The notes: generated by a model not told the origin, from the sequence alone. DNA of 64,000 nt from Simiduia aestuariiviva (GCF_014192475.1 NZ_JACHXZ010000001.1:1209131-1273130); one strand, 5' to 3'. Counted from the first letter of the stretch, positions 33,340 to 45,209 are shown. Numbers and translations: made by a program.

Positions 33340-34229
33340 GGATGGGACTGTATGATTCGATAGGTCAAAGTTAAGGAGGACTGATGCGCAGGAGAGCCTA
33401 AGCTAATGGTGCCGCACCCTTCAAGAGGCAGCTCTTCTCTGCGTAGGTATATTTCGCGTTGGCCCTCGGGCGTCACATAGGTGCCGTTGGTTGAGTGATC
33501 GACCAACACAAATTTACCGCGCCGATACAGCAAGTGGCAGTGCTCCCTTGAAGCCAGCGGGGTGTCGAGCGTTTGGGCATTGGTGCTGGCACGGCCCAAA
33601 TGAAAGGGCGACTGATCCGGAAAAACACTGACATCTATGTCGGGGCCTACAAGTTGCAGTACTTGGCGCTGCACCTGTTGGGTGGTGTGCAGTACCGACA
33701 TGACCTGAGTGGCGTTGTGCAGCTCGCGCTCGGCTTGCCATTGGGCGCGATAGATTACGCTGCGCTCAGCCCCACCTTTGAGGGCAACGCGGTCAAATTC
33801 GCGGCATTGCGGTTGTTGTCGCTCCGGCAGTGCGGCAAACATGCCACTGGTCACTATGATTTCTTCTGCCCGGGCAATATTTGCAACAAAGGCGGCATCA
33901 TTCACCGTTTCGCCAAACAGATCGCTGTCGGCTTCAAGGACTTCGCCAAAGCTCAAGCCAATGCGCAGTTGCAGTGAGCCCTCTAGGGTCAGTCGTTGAA
34001 TGGCGATGGCGGCGTTGAGCCCGTCGCTAGCAGTGTTGAAGCAAGCCATGGCCTCGTCGCCGATGGTTTTGATGAGCCGCCCATGGTGGGTGTGGATAGC
34101 TACCGTGGCCCCCTGCAATAGTTGCCGAATTTTAAACTCGGCAGCGTGATTGCCCAAGTCTTTGTACAGACTTGAGCTGCCACACACGTCGGCGAACATA
34201 ACCGCGCACTGTCGAGAGTTATTGGCCAT
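33336..34229 (-). CDS. Class III nucleotidyl cyclase-like domain fused to an FHA domain
   Basis: The 297-residue cytosolic protein joins an adenylate/guanylate cyclase-like domain (about 7-165) with an FHA phosphothreonine-binding domain (about 205-275, FHLGRASTNAQT, SREHCHLL, DHSTNGTYV). In the cyclase part the metal-binding Asp14 (FADVCGSS) and Asp58 (TIGDEAM) and Lys54 are present. In GETVNDAAF (106-114) the transition-state Asn110 is kept, but the Arg expected four residues later is Phe114. Activity may therefore be reduced or altered. FHA fusion suggests input from a Thr kinase, such as that encoded at 3.0 kb, but this is inference. It is coupled to the RDD gene. Confidence 0.88.
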   Translation of the reverse strand: MANNSRQCAVMFADVCGSSSLYKDLGNHAAEFKIRQLLQGATVAIHTHHGRLIKTIGDEAMACFNTASDGLNAAIAIQRLTLEGSLQLRIGLSFGEVLEADSDLFGETVNDAAFVANIARAEEIIVTSGMFAALPERQQPQCREFDRVALKGGAERSVIYRAQWQAERELHNATQVMSVLHTTQQVQRQVLQLVGPDIDVSVFPDQSPFHLGRASTNAQTLDTPLASREHCHLLYRRGKFVLVDHSTNGTYVTPEGQREIYLRREELPLEGCGTISLGSPAHQSSLTLTYRIIQSHP

Positions 34230-34446
34230 AAGATGGACTCTGGATCAAAGTGCAGATTATGAAGGCTTGTGGCTCTGGTTACAATTCGCTCACGCCTAAG
34301 TGGGGATTTTTGTTTCCGCGGCGGAATTCGCAGCCATGATCAACTGAGTTTGCTATTCTGGCCCTTACCTCTAGCGTTTAGCATCGCGCCGCGGCTTGCC
34401 GTCGGCAGTGCGTCCGTTGGATTAAATCAAATTAAGGAGCGTAATG

Positions 34447-34944
34447 ATGGCTACTGTTACATTGCATGGAAATCCCTTTGAAACTGTCGGGTCTTTGCCG
34501 GAGGTCGGCTCATCTGCGCCTGCCTTTACCCTAGCAAAGGCCGATCTGTCAGATGTGTCACTGTCAGATTTTGCCGGAAAGCGGGTTGTATTAAATATTT
34601 TTCCGTCAATTGATACCGCCACCTGCGCTACATCGGTGCGCGAATTCAACAGTAAAGCTGCGGCGCTCGATAACGTTGTGGTGGTGTGCGTGTCTGCAGA
34701 CCTGCCCTTTGCATTGGGCCGATTTTGTGGCGCTGAAGGTATTAGTAATGTGGTTACCGCGTCTAGTTTTCGCGCAAGTTTTGGCGATGATTACGGTGTG
34801 GCTTTCAAAACTGGGCCTTTAGCTCAATTGCTTTCGCGTGCGGTGGTTGTGATCAATACCGAAGGCAAGGTGGTGTATACACAGCAAGTGGCGGAAACGG
34901 GCGATGAACCGGATTATGCCGCCGCGTTAAGTGCGCTGGGCTAA
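34447..34944 (+). CDS. tpx: Thiol peroxidase (Tpx, atypical 2-Cys peroxiredoxin)
   Basis: Tpx reduces lipid and other hydroperoxides with electrons from thioredoxin. The 165-residue product has peroxidatic Cys60 ([15 protein letters not shown]) and resolving Cys94 ([10 protein letters not shown]), one residue offset from E. coli Cys61 and Cys95. An ATG at 34444 is adjacent, but the ATG at 34447 stands seven bases after AGGAG. It appears to be a single-gene unit ending at a large palindrome shared with the convergent diguanylate cyclase gene. Confidence 0.96.
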   Translation: MATVTLHGNPFETVGSLPEVGSSAPAFTLAKADLSDVSLSDFAGKRVVLNIFPSIDTATCATSVREFNSKAAALDNVVVVCVSADLPFALGRFCGAEGISNVVTASSFRASFGDDYGVAFKTGPLAQLLSRAVVVINTEGKVVYTQQVAETGDEPDYAAALSALG

Positions 34945-34969
34945 ATGTCAATTTTGTAGGGATTTCGAA

Positions 34970-36382
34970 CTAATGCTTAAAAGCCCCCGCGGGGGCTTTT
35001 AAGCGCTGGTTCTTTTGGGCGTACATTGCCTTGTCTGCCACGGCAATGAGTTGGTCGAGTTTACGGGCTTGTTCTGGGTAGATGGCAATGCCGCAACTCA
35101 CCGACACGTCCACGATCTGCCCGTCGATTGCTACCGGTTGAGTCAGTGTTTGCTGGACTTTATCTATCATTTGATCGGGTGGTGTTCCGACAGTGATGTC
35201 AGGCATTATTACTATGAATTCGTCGCCGCCGATGCGACAGACTAGATCGTTGATCCGTAGCGCATTCTGAAGCCGCTTTACCGACGTAATAAGCACATGA
35301 TCGCCAGCCGCGTGACCGTAGTGGTCGTTGATGGGTTTGAAATCATTAAAATCCAAAAAAACGATGGCGATGCGCCCGCCGCTGCGCTCAGCCGCTCTGG
35401 CACACAGTTCAAAAAAATCGCGACCGCGCCGTAAACTGGCGGCCCCCGTAAGTGAGTCTTTTCCCGCCATATCCTGTAGGGCTGCAATTTTCGTATTGAT
35501 TTTCCCCGCCATTTTAATGAACGCATTTTCTAATCGGCCGAATTCATCTTTCCGTTCAGAGGCTTTGCGTAAATCGAAACGTGAATTCTCTAGTCCCTCT
35601 ACCCATTTCAGCAACTCGGAAAGCGGTAATGTCAACTGCCGCCGTAGATGAAAAAATGCAAACACTGAGAAGCACGCCATAATCGCGATCAGCAATGCGG
35701 AAAGGGAAAAGTAGTGCTTTTGCTTCTGCTGCGCGGCCTCAACCGCCTCTAGTGTTCGTTTGTCCACCGATTCATAAAAGAGCTGTATTGGGCGCATAAT
35801 GCGTGATTTAGCCTGATGGTAGGCGCTATTAAAAACCAAATTGATCGCTTCTTCGCGCAATCGTAAGTCTGTACTGGACGGGTCGCGTGCTTGTTGAGTT
35901 GTAAATTTGTCCATCAGCAACATCGCTTGATCTTCGATGCGAATGAGTGCATCGGATTCGCGTTTGGCTTGTGCGAGCAGTGACAGTTCTGACGGGCGAA
36001 ATTCCGCTTGCTTCATTTTGTCGATTAGCGAAATTGAAGGAGCACCATTGCGGTCTACGGGTTGATTGTCGGTGACGAAATTCCAATAAATTCGGCTGTA
36101 ATTTTGCGGTAGCCTCGTGCTGCCATCGCGTATTTCCTGGATGCGATTGAAATGGTGGTAGTAATTGCGGTCGCCAGTGACGATGTAGCTCCGCACCATA
36201 CGCGTCAAATCATCTGAGCTATGTCTTAATTCATCGGCGAGTTGGTAGGAGACAAATCGTTTTGTTTGCGCTTTGTTTAATTCGACGGTCGCCTCGAGCG
36301 CCAGTGCAATGCTTGCAATCAGTGCGCTTAAAAGTAGGCCGGCTGCCAAAAAAAGTACGCCAATACGCGCAGATATGGTCAT
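34970..36382 (-). CDS. Membrane diguanylate cyclase (GGDEF) with inhibitory site
   Basis: The 470-residue protein has an N-terminal membrane segment (IGVLFLAAGLLLSALIASIA, about 7-26), a periplasmic helical sensor region, a second membrane segment (about 230-250, FSLSALLIAIMACFSVFAF), a HAMP-like linker and a C-terminal GGDEF domain. The catalytic motif reads RIGGDEFIV and the RIND stretch five residues before it is a product-inhibition (I) site. It should make cyclic di-GMP. Its last ten codons overlap a 30-bp perfect palindrome. No ligand can be inferred. Confidence 0.92.
   Translation of the reverse strand: MTISARIGVLFLAAGLLLSALIASIALALEATVELNKAQTKRFVSYQLADELRHSSDDLTRMVRSYIVTGDRNYYHHFNRIQEIRDGSTRLPQNYSRIYWNFVTDNQPVDRNGAPSISLIDKMKQAEFRPSELSLLAQAKRESDALIRIEDQAMLLMDKFTTQQARDPSSTDLRLREEAINLVFNSAYHQAKSRIMRPIQLFYESVDKRTLEAVEAAQQKQKHYFSLSALLIAIMACFSVFAFFHLRRQLTLPLSELLKWVEGLENSRFDLRKASERKDEFGRLENAFIKMAGKINTKIAALQDMAGKDSLTGAASLRRGRDFFELCARAAERSGGRIAIVFLDFNDFKPINDHYGHAAGDHVLITSVKRLQNALRINDLVCRIGGDEFIVIMPDITVGTPPDQMIDKVQQTLTQPVAIDGQIVDVSVSCGIAIYPEQARKLDQLIAVADKAMYAQKNQRLKAPAGAFKH
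34975..35004. terminator. Perfect 30-bp palindrome, shared terminator of tpx and the GGDEF gene
   Basis: GCTTAAAAGCCCCCG (34975-34989) is followed at once by its exact reverse complement. It lies after tpx and inside the last codons of the convergent GGDEF gene. Confidence 0.75.
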
Positions 36383-36574
36383 AAATGTGAAGGGTCACAA
36401 AAGGACTAAGGCGCCACTCAGTATAGTCTAGCCTGTGGCGAGCTTTGCCTAATCATTTGCTATGACTAGTGGTTGGTTTTATAACCATAAGTGGAAAAAG
36501 TGGGTGCCGCACCGCGAACTGACCGCAATGTACGAGGTTTGAGCAGCGCAATGTCATGCGCTATTTGGGCAGGC

Positions 36575-36604
36575 ACAAAAAAGCCCCGTCAATGTGACGA
36601 GGCT
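36575..36604 (-). terminator. Terminator of the tRNA-Leu gene
   Basis: On the minus strand GCCTCGTCA pairs with TGACGGGGC, followed by a run of T residues, just after the tRNA 3' end. Confidence 0.8.
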
Positions 36605-36611
36605 CTTGTGT

Positions 36612-36698
36612 TGGTACCAGAGGCCGGACTCGAACCGGCACGCTTTTAAGGGCGGTGGATTTTGAATCCACTGTGTCTACCAATTTCACCACTCTGGC
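36612..36698 (-). tRNA. tRNA-Leu (anticodon CAA)
   Basis: The 87-nt minus-strand sequence starts GCCAGAGTGGTGAAATTGG and ends CTCTGGTACCA, with encoded CCA. The acceptor stem GCCAGAG pairs with CTCTGGT. The anticodon stem GTGGA/TCCAC holds loop TTCAAAA with anticodon CAA. A long variable arm (CCGCCCTTAAAAGCG) and GGTTCGAGTCC T-arm are class II leucine features. It reads UUG codons. Confidence 0.96.
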
Positions 36699-36739
36699 TT
36701 AATTCGGCTTCAAGGGCACTGGGCCGTTGAGAGTGCGTG

Positions 36740-36767
36740 ATTATAGCGGCGACTTTGTCGCCGTCAA
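36740..36767 (-). promoter_or_regulatory. Promoter of tRNA-Leu
   Basis: On the minus strand TTGACG (36767-36762) and a perfect TATAAT (36745-36740) are 16 bases apart. The spacer contains the palindrome GGCGACTTTGTCGCC. Confidence 0.75.
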
Positions 36768-36883
36768 CTGATTTTAATCATCAAATTGCTTGGGAAGGGT
36801 GGGCGCTAGGAATTGGCGCGGCTGGCCTTTTGCTATACCCTTGCCGTCCTTTTTGTTTAACTGATCAGATATTAACCATCGCC

Positions 36884-39107
<2,224 letters not shown>

Positions 39108-39243
39108 CGCGAACCTTGCAATTGGGTGCCAGCGCCCTTATCTACGGTCTAAGACAATAACAAGGCGCACAGCGTCGGTCTGATCAAAAAGTGCACAAAT
39201 CTAAATAACAGGGGCGCCAACCGCGCCCGCGACGGAAACCACT

Positions 39244-41118
39244 ATGTTGAATCGCTACCCCCTGTGGAAGAACCTGCTGATCTTGGCAGTCATTGCCATG
39301 GCCTTCGTTTTTGCCATGCCCAACCTCTATGCGCCAGATCCGGCTGTTCAAATTTCGGGCGAATCCAGCGCCATGGAATTAGATGAGACGGTACTTAACA
39401 CGGCTACTCGGGCATTGACGGAAGAGGGCATTGTCCACTTTGGTGAGACAGTGACCGAAAAAGCCGCGCTCATTCGACTTAGTAAAGTTGAGGATCAACT
39501 GCCCGCTAAGCGCATCATTCAGCGCGCCCTTGGCGACCGCTTTGTGGTGGCATTGAATATGGCACCGACCACACCAGACTGGCTGCGCTCCTTGGGTGCT
39601 GGGCCCATGAAGTTGGGCTTAGATCTCTCGGGTGGGGTGCATTTTTTGATGGAAGTGGATACTGCCTCAGCCATTGCCAAGCGGCAGGAATCCAGTATTG
39701 CTGAATTTAAGGGCAAGCTGCGTGAAGAGCGCATTCGCTATGTATCGGTAGATCTCAGTAAGGAAGGCGTGATCACTGCGGTATTTCGTTCAGCTGAGGA
39801 TCGCGACTCAGCCACCGCTATCTTCCGCAAAGATTTTGCAGACTTAGCGCGCGAAACCTCTGACCGCGATGATGGCACTTTTGTCGTTACCGCCACCTAT
39901 ACCGAATCAGCCATTCGCGAAATCGAAAACTACGCGGTCAGTCAAAACTTAACCACCTTGCGCAATCGCGTAAATGAACTGGGCGTGTCTGAGCCAATCG
40001 TGCAGCGCCAGGGCCGCAATCGCATTGTGGTGGAATTGCCCGGCGTACAAGATACCGCGGAAGCTAAGCGCGTTATCGGTAAAACCGCAAACTTGGAATT
40101 TCGCTTAGAAGCTAAGCCCAGCGAGTTGGTCACCAATAAAGAACAATTTGATTTCCGCAGTGAAGCGGATCAACGCCGGACAGGGGGTGCGTTTTTAGAG
40201 CGCCAATTGATTATTTCCGGTGATCACGTCAGTGGCGCGCAGAGTAGCTTTGATCCTGAAACGAATCAGCCACAAGTTAACATCAATCTCGACAGTGCTG
40301 GTGGCGCTAAAATGCATCGCTCTACACGTTCCAATGTAGGGCGTCGTATGGGTGTGCTGTTTATTGAATATAAAACGCGCCTTGACCGCACTATCAACGC
40401 GGCGGGCGAAGAGGTGGTGACACCGCGTCAGCTGGTTGAAAAGAAGATCATTTCACTGGCCACCATTCAAAGTGCGCTGGGCGTGCAGTTCCGTATCACC
40501 GGTTTAGATAATGTCGCCGAAGCGTCTGAATTGGCGTTGTTGCTCCGTTCTGGCGCCTTGGCTGCACCGATGTATTTCGTAGAAGAGCGCACCATTGGTC
40601 CATCTCTGGGTGCCGAAAATATTCGCGTGGGTGTGCTTTCGGTGCAAATTGCCTTTGGTATCGTGCTGATCTTTATGCTGCTGTATTACAAGGTGTTTGG
40701 CATTGCGGCCAATGTTGCATTGGCGGCCAACGTGGTGCTGTTGGCGGCGTGTATGTCGATGCTGGGAGCCACCCTAACGCTGCCAGGTATTGCCGGTATC
40801 GTGCTGACCGTAGGTATGGCGGTGGATGCAAACGTGCTGATTTTCTCGCGCATCAAGGAGGAGGTGGCAAATGGTTTGCCCACCCAGTCGGCGATTAATG
40901 CGGGTTACGAGCGTGCCTTTACCACCATTTTGGATGCCAATGTCACCACTCTGATTGTGGCCGTGATTCTCTACTCCATTGGTACGGGCCCTGTAAAAGG
41001 TTTTGCGGTCACGTTGAGCCTCGGTATTTTAACCTCCATGTTTACGGCCATTATGGTTTCGCGAATGGTGATCAACACTATTTACGGCGGTCGCAACGTG
41101 AAGAAGCTGTGGATTTGA
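39244..41118 (+). CDS. secD: Protein translocase subunit SecD
   Basis: SecD with SecF uses the proton gradient to pull exported proteins through the Sec channel. The 624-residue product has an N-terminal membrane helix (NLLILAVIAMAFVFAMPN), a large periplasmic region with GLDLSGGVHFLMEVD and VQRQGRNRIVVELPGV, and five C-terminal membrane segments (about 450-610), including GMAVDANVLIFSRIKEE. Length is normal. It is followed ten bases later by secF. The usual partner gene yajC is not upstream. Confidence 0.97.
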   Translation: MLNRYPLWKNLLILAVIAMAFVFAMPNLYAPDPAVQISGESSAMELDETVLNTATRALTEEGIVHFGETVTEKAALIRLSKVEDQLPAKRIIQRALGDRFVVALNMAPTTPDWLRSLGAGPMKLGLDLSGGVHFLMEVDTASAIAKRQESSIAEFKGKLREERIRYVSVDLSKEGVITAVFRSAEDRDSATAIFRKDFADLARETSDRDDGTFVVTATYTESAIREIENYAVSQNLTTLRNRVNELGVSEPIVQRQGRNRIVVELPGVQDTAEAKRVIGKTANLEFRLEAKPSELVTNKEQFDFRSEADQRRTGGAFLERQLIISGDHVSGAQSSFDPETNQPQVNINLDSAGGAKMHRSTRSNVGRRMGVLFIEYKTRLDRTINAAGEEVVTPRQLVEKKIISLATIQSALGVQFRITGLDNVAEASELALLLRSGALAAPMYFVEERTIGPSLGAENIRVGVLSVQIAFGIVLIFMLLYYKVFGIAANVALAANVVLLAACMSMLGATLTLPGIAGIVLTVGMAVDANVLIFSRIKEEVANGLPTQSAINAGYERAFTTILDANVTTLIVAVILYSIGTGPVKGFAVTLSLGILTSMFTAIMVSRMVINTIYGGRNVKKLWI

Positions 41119-41128
41119 GGAATTGACC

Positions 41129-42052
41129 ATGACTATTGCAAATAAAGTAATTAATTTCATGGGCGCCCGCATGATCGCCACGGTGATTTCTGGGTTGCTG
41201 ATTTTAGGCTCTATCGGTTCGCTCGCAGTTAACGGCTTGGCCTTTGGCCTAGATTTTACCGGCGGTGTGCAAATTGAAGTGCGCTATGAGCATAAAGCGG
41301 ATTTAGAAAAAATTCGCGGGTCATTGACCGAGTCCGGCTACAGCAATGTGGTGGTGGTAAATTTCGGATCCGATGAGGACGTGCTCATTCGCATGCAGCA
41401 AGCATTCGAAGAAAGTTTGGGCGATGAGGTTGTGTCGCTGCTGAAAGCGGAAGAAGCTGGCCAAATTGAGCTGCGTCGCGTGGAGTTTGTGGGCCCGCAA
41501 GTGGGTGCAGAATTGCGCGATAGTGGTGGCATCGGCATGCTATTCGCGTTGGCGGTGGTAATGGCTTACGTCGCTATGCGCTTTCAGTGGAAATTTGCCT
41601 TAGCGGCGGTGGCGGCATTGGTACACGATGTCATTATTACGCTGGGTGTGTTCTCGGTGTTTAAAATTGGTTTTGATTTGTCGGTGCTCGCAGCGGTGCT
41701 TGCCGTCGTTGGTTATTCGCTGAACGACACCATCGTGGTGTTTGACCGCATTCGTGAAAATTTCCCCATTTTGCGTAAGACGGATTCACTCGAGGTGGTT
41801 AACGTATCGCTGACGCAAACGCTCGATCGTACCTTGATGACGTCCGGTACTACCTTGATCGTATTGTTGGTGTTGTTTTTCTATGGCGGTGAGCTGTTGA
41901 GTGGCTTTTCATCGGCGTTGCTCGTGGGTATCGTGATTGGTACCTACTCGTCCATCTATGTGGCATCCAATTTGTTGTTGGGACTGAAGATCACTAAAGA
42001 AGATTTAATGCCGCCGGCGAAAGAAGACGGTGAAGTGGACGAAATGCCTTAA
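41129..42052 (+). CDS. secF: Protein translocase subunit SecF
   Basis: SecF is the partner of SecD. The 307-residue product has six membrane segments with the signature GLDFTGGVQIEVRYE and, further on, SLNDTIVVFDRIRENF. The ATG at 41129 stands seven bases after GAGGAA; the in-frame TTG at 41123 is less likely. The C-terminal part (GEVDEMP) is acidic. A strong terminator with a TTCG loop ends the secDF unit. Confidence 0.96.
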   Translation: MTIANKVINFMGARMIATVISGLLILGSIGSLAVNGLAFGLDFTGGVQIEVRYEHKADLEKIRGSLTESGYSNVVVVNFGSDEDVLIRMQQAFEESLGDEVVSLLKAEEAGQIELRRVEFVGPQVGAELRDSGGIGMLFALAVVMAYVAMRFQWKFALAAVAALVHDVIITLGVFSVFKIGFDLSVLAAVLAVVGYSLNDTIVVFDRIRENFPILRKTDSLEVVNVSLTQTLDRTLMTSGTTLIVLLVLFFYGGELLSGFSSALLVGIVIGTYSSIYVASNLLLGLKITKEDLMPPAKEDGEVDEMP

Positions 42053-42063
42053 CCTGCATTAAG

Positions 42064-42089
42064 AAATGGCGACTTCGGTCGCCATTTTT
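42064..42089 (+). terminator. Terminator after secF with TTCG tetraloop
   Basis: AAATGGCGAC / GTCGCCATTT (10 bp) closes a TTCG loop and is followed by T residues. Confidence 0.92.
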
Positions 42090-42136
42090 GTATTCATTGC
42101 GCTATATTTGCCACTCCACTCTTAGCGACGTTAACC

Positions 42137-44170
42137 ATGAGCGATTCCACCCAATCAGCAAATGAGCGAGTTAAACGCCGATACTTATCCTTGACGCCGG
42201 AGCAAATCGACAGCGCCAGCCCAGAGGAGCTGCGCGAGCGCGTTGTGCGTTATCAGCGTATCTTTAAAGGTAGTCAATGCGGGTTCTGGGAGTGGAACCT
42301 CAAGTCCAATAAGCTGTATTGGGAGGGTGAGTTCTGGGAGCAGCTCGGTTATGACCGCGAGGCTCGGGCCGTGGTCGATACAGGGCAGGACCTGTTTGCC
42401 TTTGTGCACCCTGAGGACGTCGATACCATTCAAAAAACCATCGAAAATCACCTCGTAAATAACGAGCCTTACAACGTTATTTATCGAATACGGCGCTCCG
42501 ATGGCAGCTATTGTTGGACACAGGCGCGCGGTTTGTCTTTTAAAGCTGCAGATGAAAAAGTCGCCTTTCTCTCGGGTGTGAATTTTGATATCTCCGAGCT
42601 AAAGGCCGTGGAAGAAAAGTTGCGTGAAAGTGAGGCTCGCCACGAGCGAATTATCGCAGCGTCTAACGACGGCATCTGGGAGTGGAATCGCGAAGATAAA
42701 TCTCTGGATTTTTCTAATCGTTGTTGGCAGATGCTCGGCTATGAAGAGCATGATGCTGTCATGACCCAGGGCCGTAATCGCTTGCAAGTCTGGTATGACT
42801 TGATGCACCCCGAAGATGTGCCACGCTTCAAGGCTATGTTGGCGGACCACATCACTAAAAATCGTCCTTTTGATATTGAATACCGGATGCGAGCGGTGGA
42901 TGGTCGCTACCGCTGGATCAAAGGTCGGGGCTCTGCGGCGCTCAATGCGCAGGGCGAAGTGGTTAGCATGGCGGGCAGCAATATGGATATAACGCTGCTG
43001 AAGGAGGCGGAGGAGCGCGTCATGCTCGCCAAAGAATCGGCAGAGCGGGCCAATCGTGCTAAATCAGAGTTTTTATCCAGCATGAGTCACGAGTTGCGCA
43101 CGCCACTCAATGCCATCATGGGTTTTGCGCAATTATTTGATTACGACAGCAACCTCAACGCCGAGCAAAACGAAAATATTCGTGAGATTCGCAAGGCCGG
43201 CACGCACCTATTGCAGCTGATTAATGATGTGTTGGACTTGGCGAAAATTGAATCGGGTAAGTTGTCGCTGTCTTTAGAGCCCGTATTGCCGTCGCGCGTC
43301 GTGCGCGAGTGTGTGCAGCTAGTGCAATCGCTCGCCGAAACGCGCGCGGTTAAAGTCAGTGTGGATTATCGCAAGTGGTCCAATACCTATATTCACGCAG
43401 ACAGTGTTCGCTTAAAGCAAGTGCTGCTAAATTTGATGAGCAATGCCATCAAATACAACCGCATGGGAGGCTCACTGGAGGTTGTGTTCTACATGCCTGA
43501 TGAAGAGCATATGCGCATTGGTGTGCGCGATACCGGTGTCGGTATTCCTAAGTCAAAGCACAAGGAAATGTACCAGCCTTTCAATCGCTTGGGGGCAGAA
43601 GGTGGAAAAATTGAGGGCAGTGGTGTTGGCTTGGTTATCACCCGCCGCCTCATGGAAATGATGGGTGGAACCATAGATTTTGAAAGTCGAGAGGGGCAGG
43701 GCACAACATTTTGGCTGACATTTAAAAAATCCGATCAGCAGGATGCCGTGGCGCCACAACATACCCATACGCCCATTGCGCGTGCTGAGTTAACAATCAG
43801 CAAACCGCACAAGGTGTTGTACATCGAAGATAACCCTTCGAATATTCGCGTCATCCGACAGTTTTGTAGTCGCTTCGAAATGTTGCATCTTGAAGTTGCC
43901 GAGGAGGCCTTCCTCGGCTTGTACAAGGCCAGAACCTTTAATCCAGATGTCATTATTTTGGATATTAATTTGCCAGGGATGGATGGCTTTGAGGTGCTGG
44001 AGGTTCTCAAGACGGACCCGGCAACCGAGTCGATTCCGGTGGTGGCGCTGTCGGCCAATGCCATGAGTTTTGATATTGAGCGAGGCAGAAAGGCGGGCTT
44101 TTTCGAGTACCTGACTAAGCCAATTGATATCAATGCGCTTATTCAAACCCTCAATCGATTAATGAGCTAG
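42137..44170 (+). CDS. Hybrid sensor histidine kinase with two PAS domains and a receiver
   Basis: The 677-residue cytosolic protein has two PAS/PAC modules (about 45-160 and 170-295, WEWNLKSNKLYWEGEFW and WEWNREDKSLDFSNRCW), a HisKA domain with phospho-acceptor His318 (FLSSMSHELRTPLNAIMG), an HATPase domain with VRDTGVGIPKSKHKEMYQPF and GSGVGLVITRR, and a C-terminal receiver with phospho-acceptor Asp609 (ILDINLPGMDG). No membrane segment is visible. There is no output regulator nearby, so it probably relays to an unlinked partner. The stop codon is inside the terminator stem. Confidence 0.95.
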   Translation: MSDSTQSANERVKRRYLSLTPEQIDSASPEELRERVVRYQRIFKGSQCGFWEWNLKSNKLYWEGEFWEQLGYDREARAVVDTGQDLFAFVHPEDVDTIQKTIENHLVNNEPYNVIYRIRRSDGSYCWTQARGLSFKAADEKVAFLSGVNFDISELKAVEEKLRESEARHERIIAASNDGIWEWNREDKSLDFSNRCWQMLGYEEHDAVMTQGRNRLQVWYDLMHPEDVPRFKAMLADHITKNRPFDIEYRMRAVDGRYRWIKGRGSAALNAQGEVVSMAGSNMDITLLKEAEERVMLAKESAERANRAKSEFLSSMSHELRTPLNAIMGFAQLFDYDSNLNAEQNENIREIRKAGTHLLQLINDVLDLAKIESGKLSLSLEPVLPSRVVRECVQLVQSLAETRAVKVSVDYRKWSNTYIHADSVRLKQVLLNLMSNAIKYNRMGGSLEVVFYMPDEEHMRIGVRDTGVGIPKSKHKEMYQPFNRLGAEGGKIEGSGVGLVITRRLMEMMGGTIDFESREGQGTTFWLTFKKSDQQDAVAPQHTHTPIARAELTISKPHKVLYIEDNPSNIRVIRQFCSRFEMLHLEVAEEAFLGLYKARTFNPDVIILDINLPGMDGFEVLEVLKTDPATESIPVVALSANAMSFDIERGRKAGFFEYLTKPIDINALIQTLNRLMS

Positions 44171-44193
44171 CGGCAGTTGCCGCTAGCTGTTTT
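44165..44193 (+). terminator. Terminator after the hybrid kinase gene
   Basis: AGCTAGCGGC (44165-44174) pairs with GCCGCTAGCT (44179-44188), followed by GTTTT. The stop codon of the kinase gene is in the left arm. Confidence 0.85.
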
Positions 44194-44202
44194 ACGATCT
44201 AC

Positions 44203-45015
44203 TTATTTTTGTACGTGGCCCATATGACCACCCACAATTTGAAGTAGCGGCTTGAAGACCTTGGGGCCTCCGCACACCACATTGCCATTTTCTAAGTAGC
44301 TATTGCCGCCTTTGAAGTCAGAGATTAGGCCGCCGGCCTCTCTCACAAGTAAGACGCCTGCGGCGATATCCCACTCGTTCAAATTCATCTCCCAAAAGCC
44401 GTCGAAGCGTCCCGCAGCCACGTAGGCCAAATCCAGTGACGCTGAACCCGCGCGACGAATACCCGCAGTTTGGCCAGCGATTTCCTGCAATGCTGCCAGA
44501 TAGGGGTTCATGTTTTCCAGGGCCCAGCCATTAAACGGGATGCCGGTGCCGATCAGTCCGCCTTCGAGGCCCCGACGTGAGGTCACGCGAATGCGACGGC
44601 CGTTAAGCATGGCGCCCTTGCCTTTACTGGCGGTAAATTCTTCGCGTTTGATGGGGTCGTAGACAACGGCGTGTTCGATGACGCCTTTGCGTTTGCAGGC
44701 AATTGAAACTGCAAAGTGGGGGATGCCGTGAATAAAATTGGTTGTGCCGTCTAGCGGATCGATGATCCACTCGTATTCACTGGTGCCGCTCTTACCCTCG
44801 TTAAAACCGCCCTCTTCGCCACGAATGTTGTGATCTGGGTAGGCTTTACGAAGGTGGTAAATCACCTCTTTTTCAGCGGCCCTGTCGATTTCGGTCACGA
44901 AATCATTTTGGCCTTTGGCTTCAATGGCAACAAAATCTACGCGCTCCATAGCGCGTTCAATCAGTTCTCCGGCCTTGCGTGCGGCACGCAGGGCAATGGT
45001 CAGCATGGGTTCCAT
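44203..45015 (-). CDS. suhB: Inositol-1-monophosphatase, SuhB type
   Basis: SuhB hydrolyses inositol phosphates and in E. coli also takes part in rRNA antitermination. The 270-residue product has the metal-binding motifs RGEEGG, IDPLDGTTNFIHG and WDIAAGVLLVREAGG, and starts MEPMLTIALRAARKAGELI. Length is normal. It is divergent from trmJ, an arrangement common in this class. Confidence 0.96.
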   Translation of the reverse strand: MEPMLTIALRAARKAGELIERAMERVDFVAIEAKGQNDFVTEIDRAAEKEVIYHLRKAYPDHNIRGEEGGFNEGKSGTSEYEWIIDPLDGTTNFIHGIPHFAVSIACKRKGVIEHAVVYDPIKREEFTASKGKGAMLNGRRIRVTSRRGLEGGLIGTGIPFNGWALENMNPYLAALQEIAGQTAGIRRAGSASLDLAYVAAGRFDGFWEMNLNEWDIAAGVLLVREAGGLISDFKGGNSYLENGNVVCGGPKVFKPLLQIVGGHMGHVQK

Positions 45016-45209
45016 GGGGACTCCGACAGGGCAGTTGAATGTTAGAGAGCGCAGTTACCGCGGGGCAGGTCTTACCTGCGGGGTAAATGAGGGGCGCGGA
45101 TTATAACAGCACTAATATCGATAGCATAGCCGCTTACTGGCTTTCTATTGGGCAGTGGTGTGCCTTTTGTTACACTGCGCGCCCATTTTGATCGCGTGGA
45201 AGCATTCCC

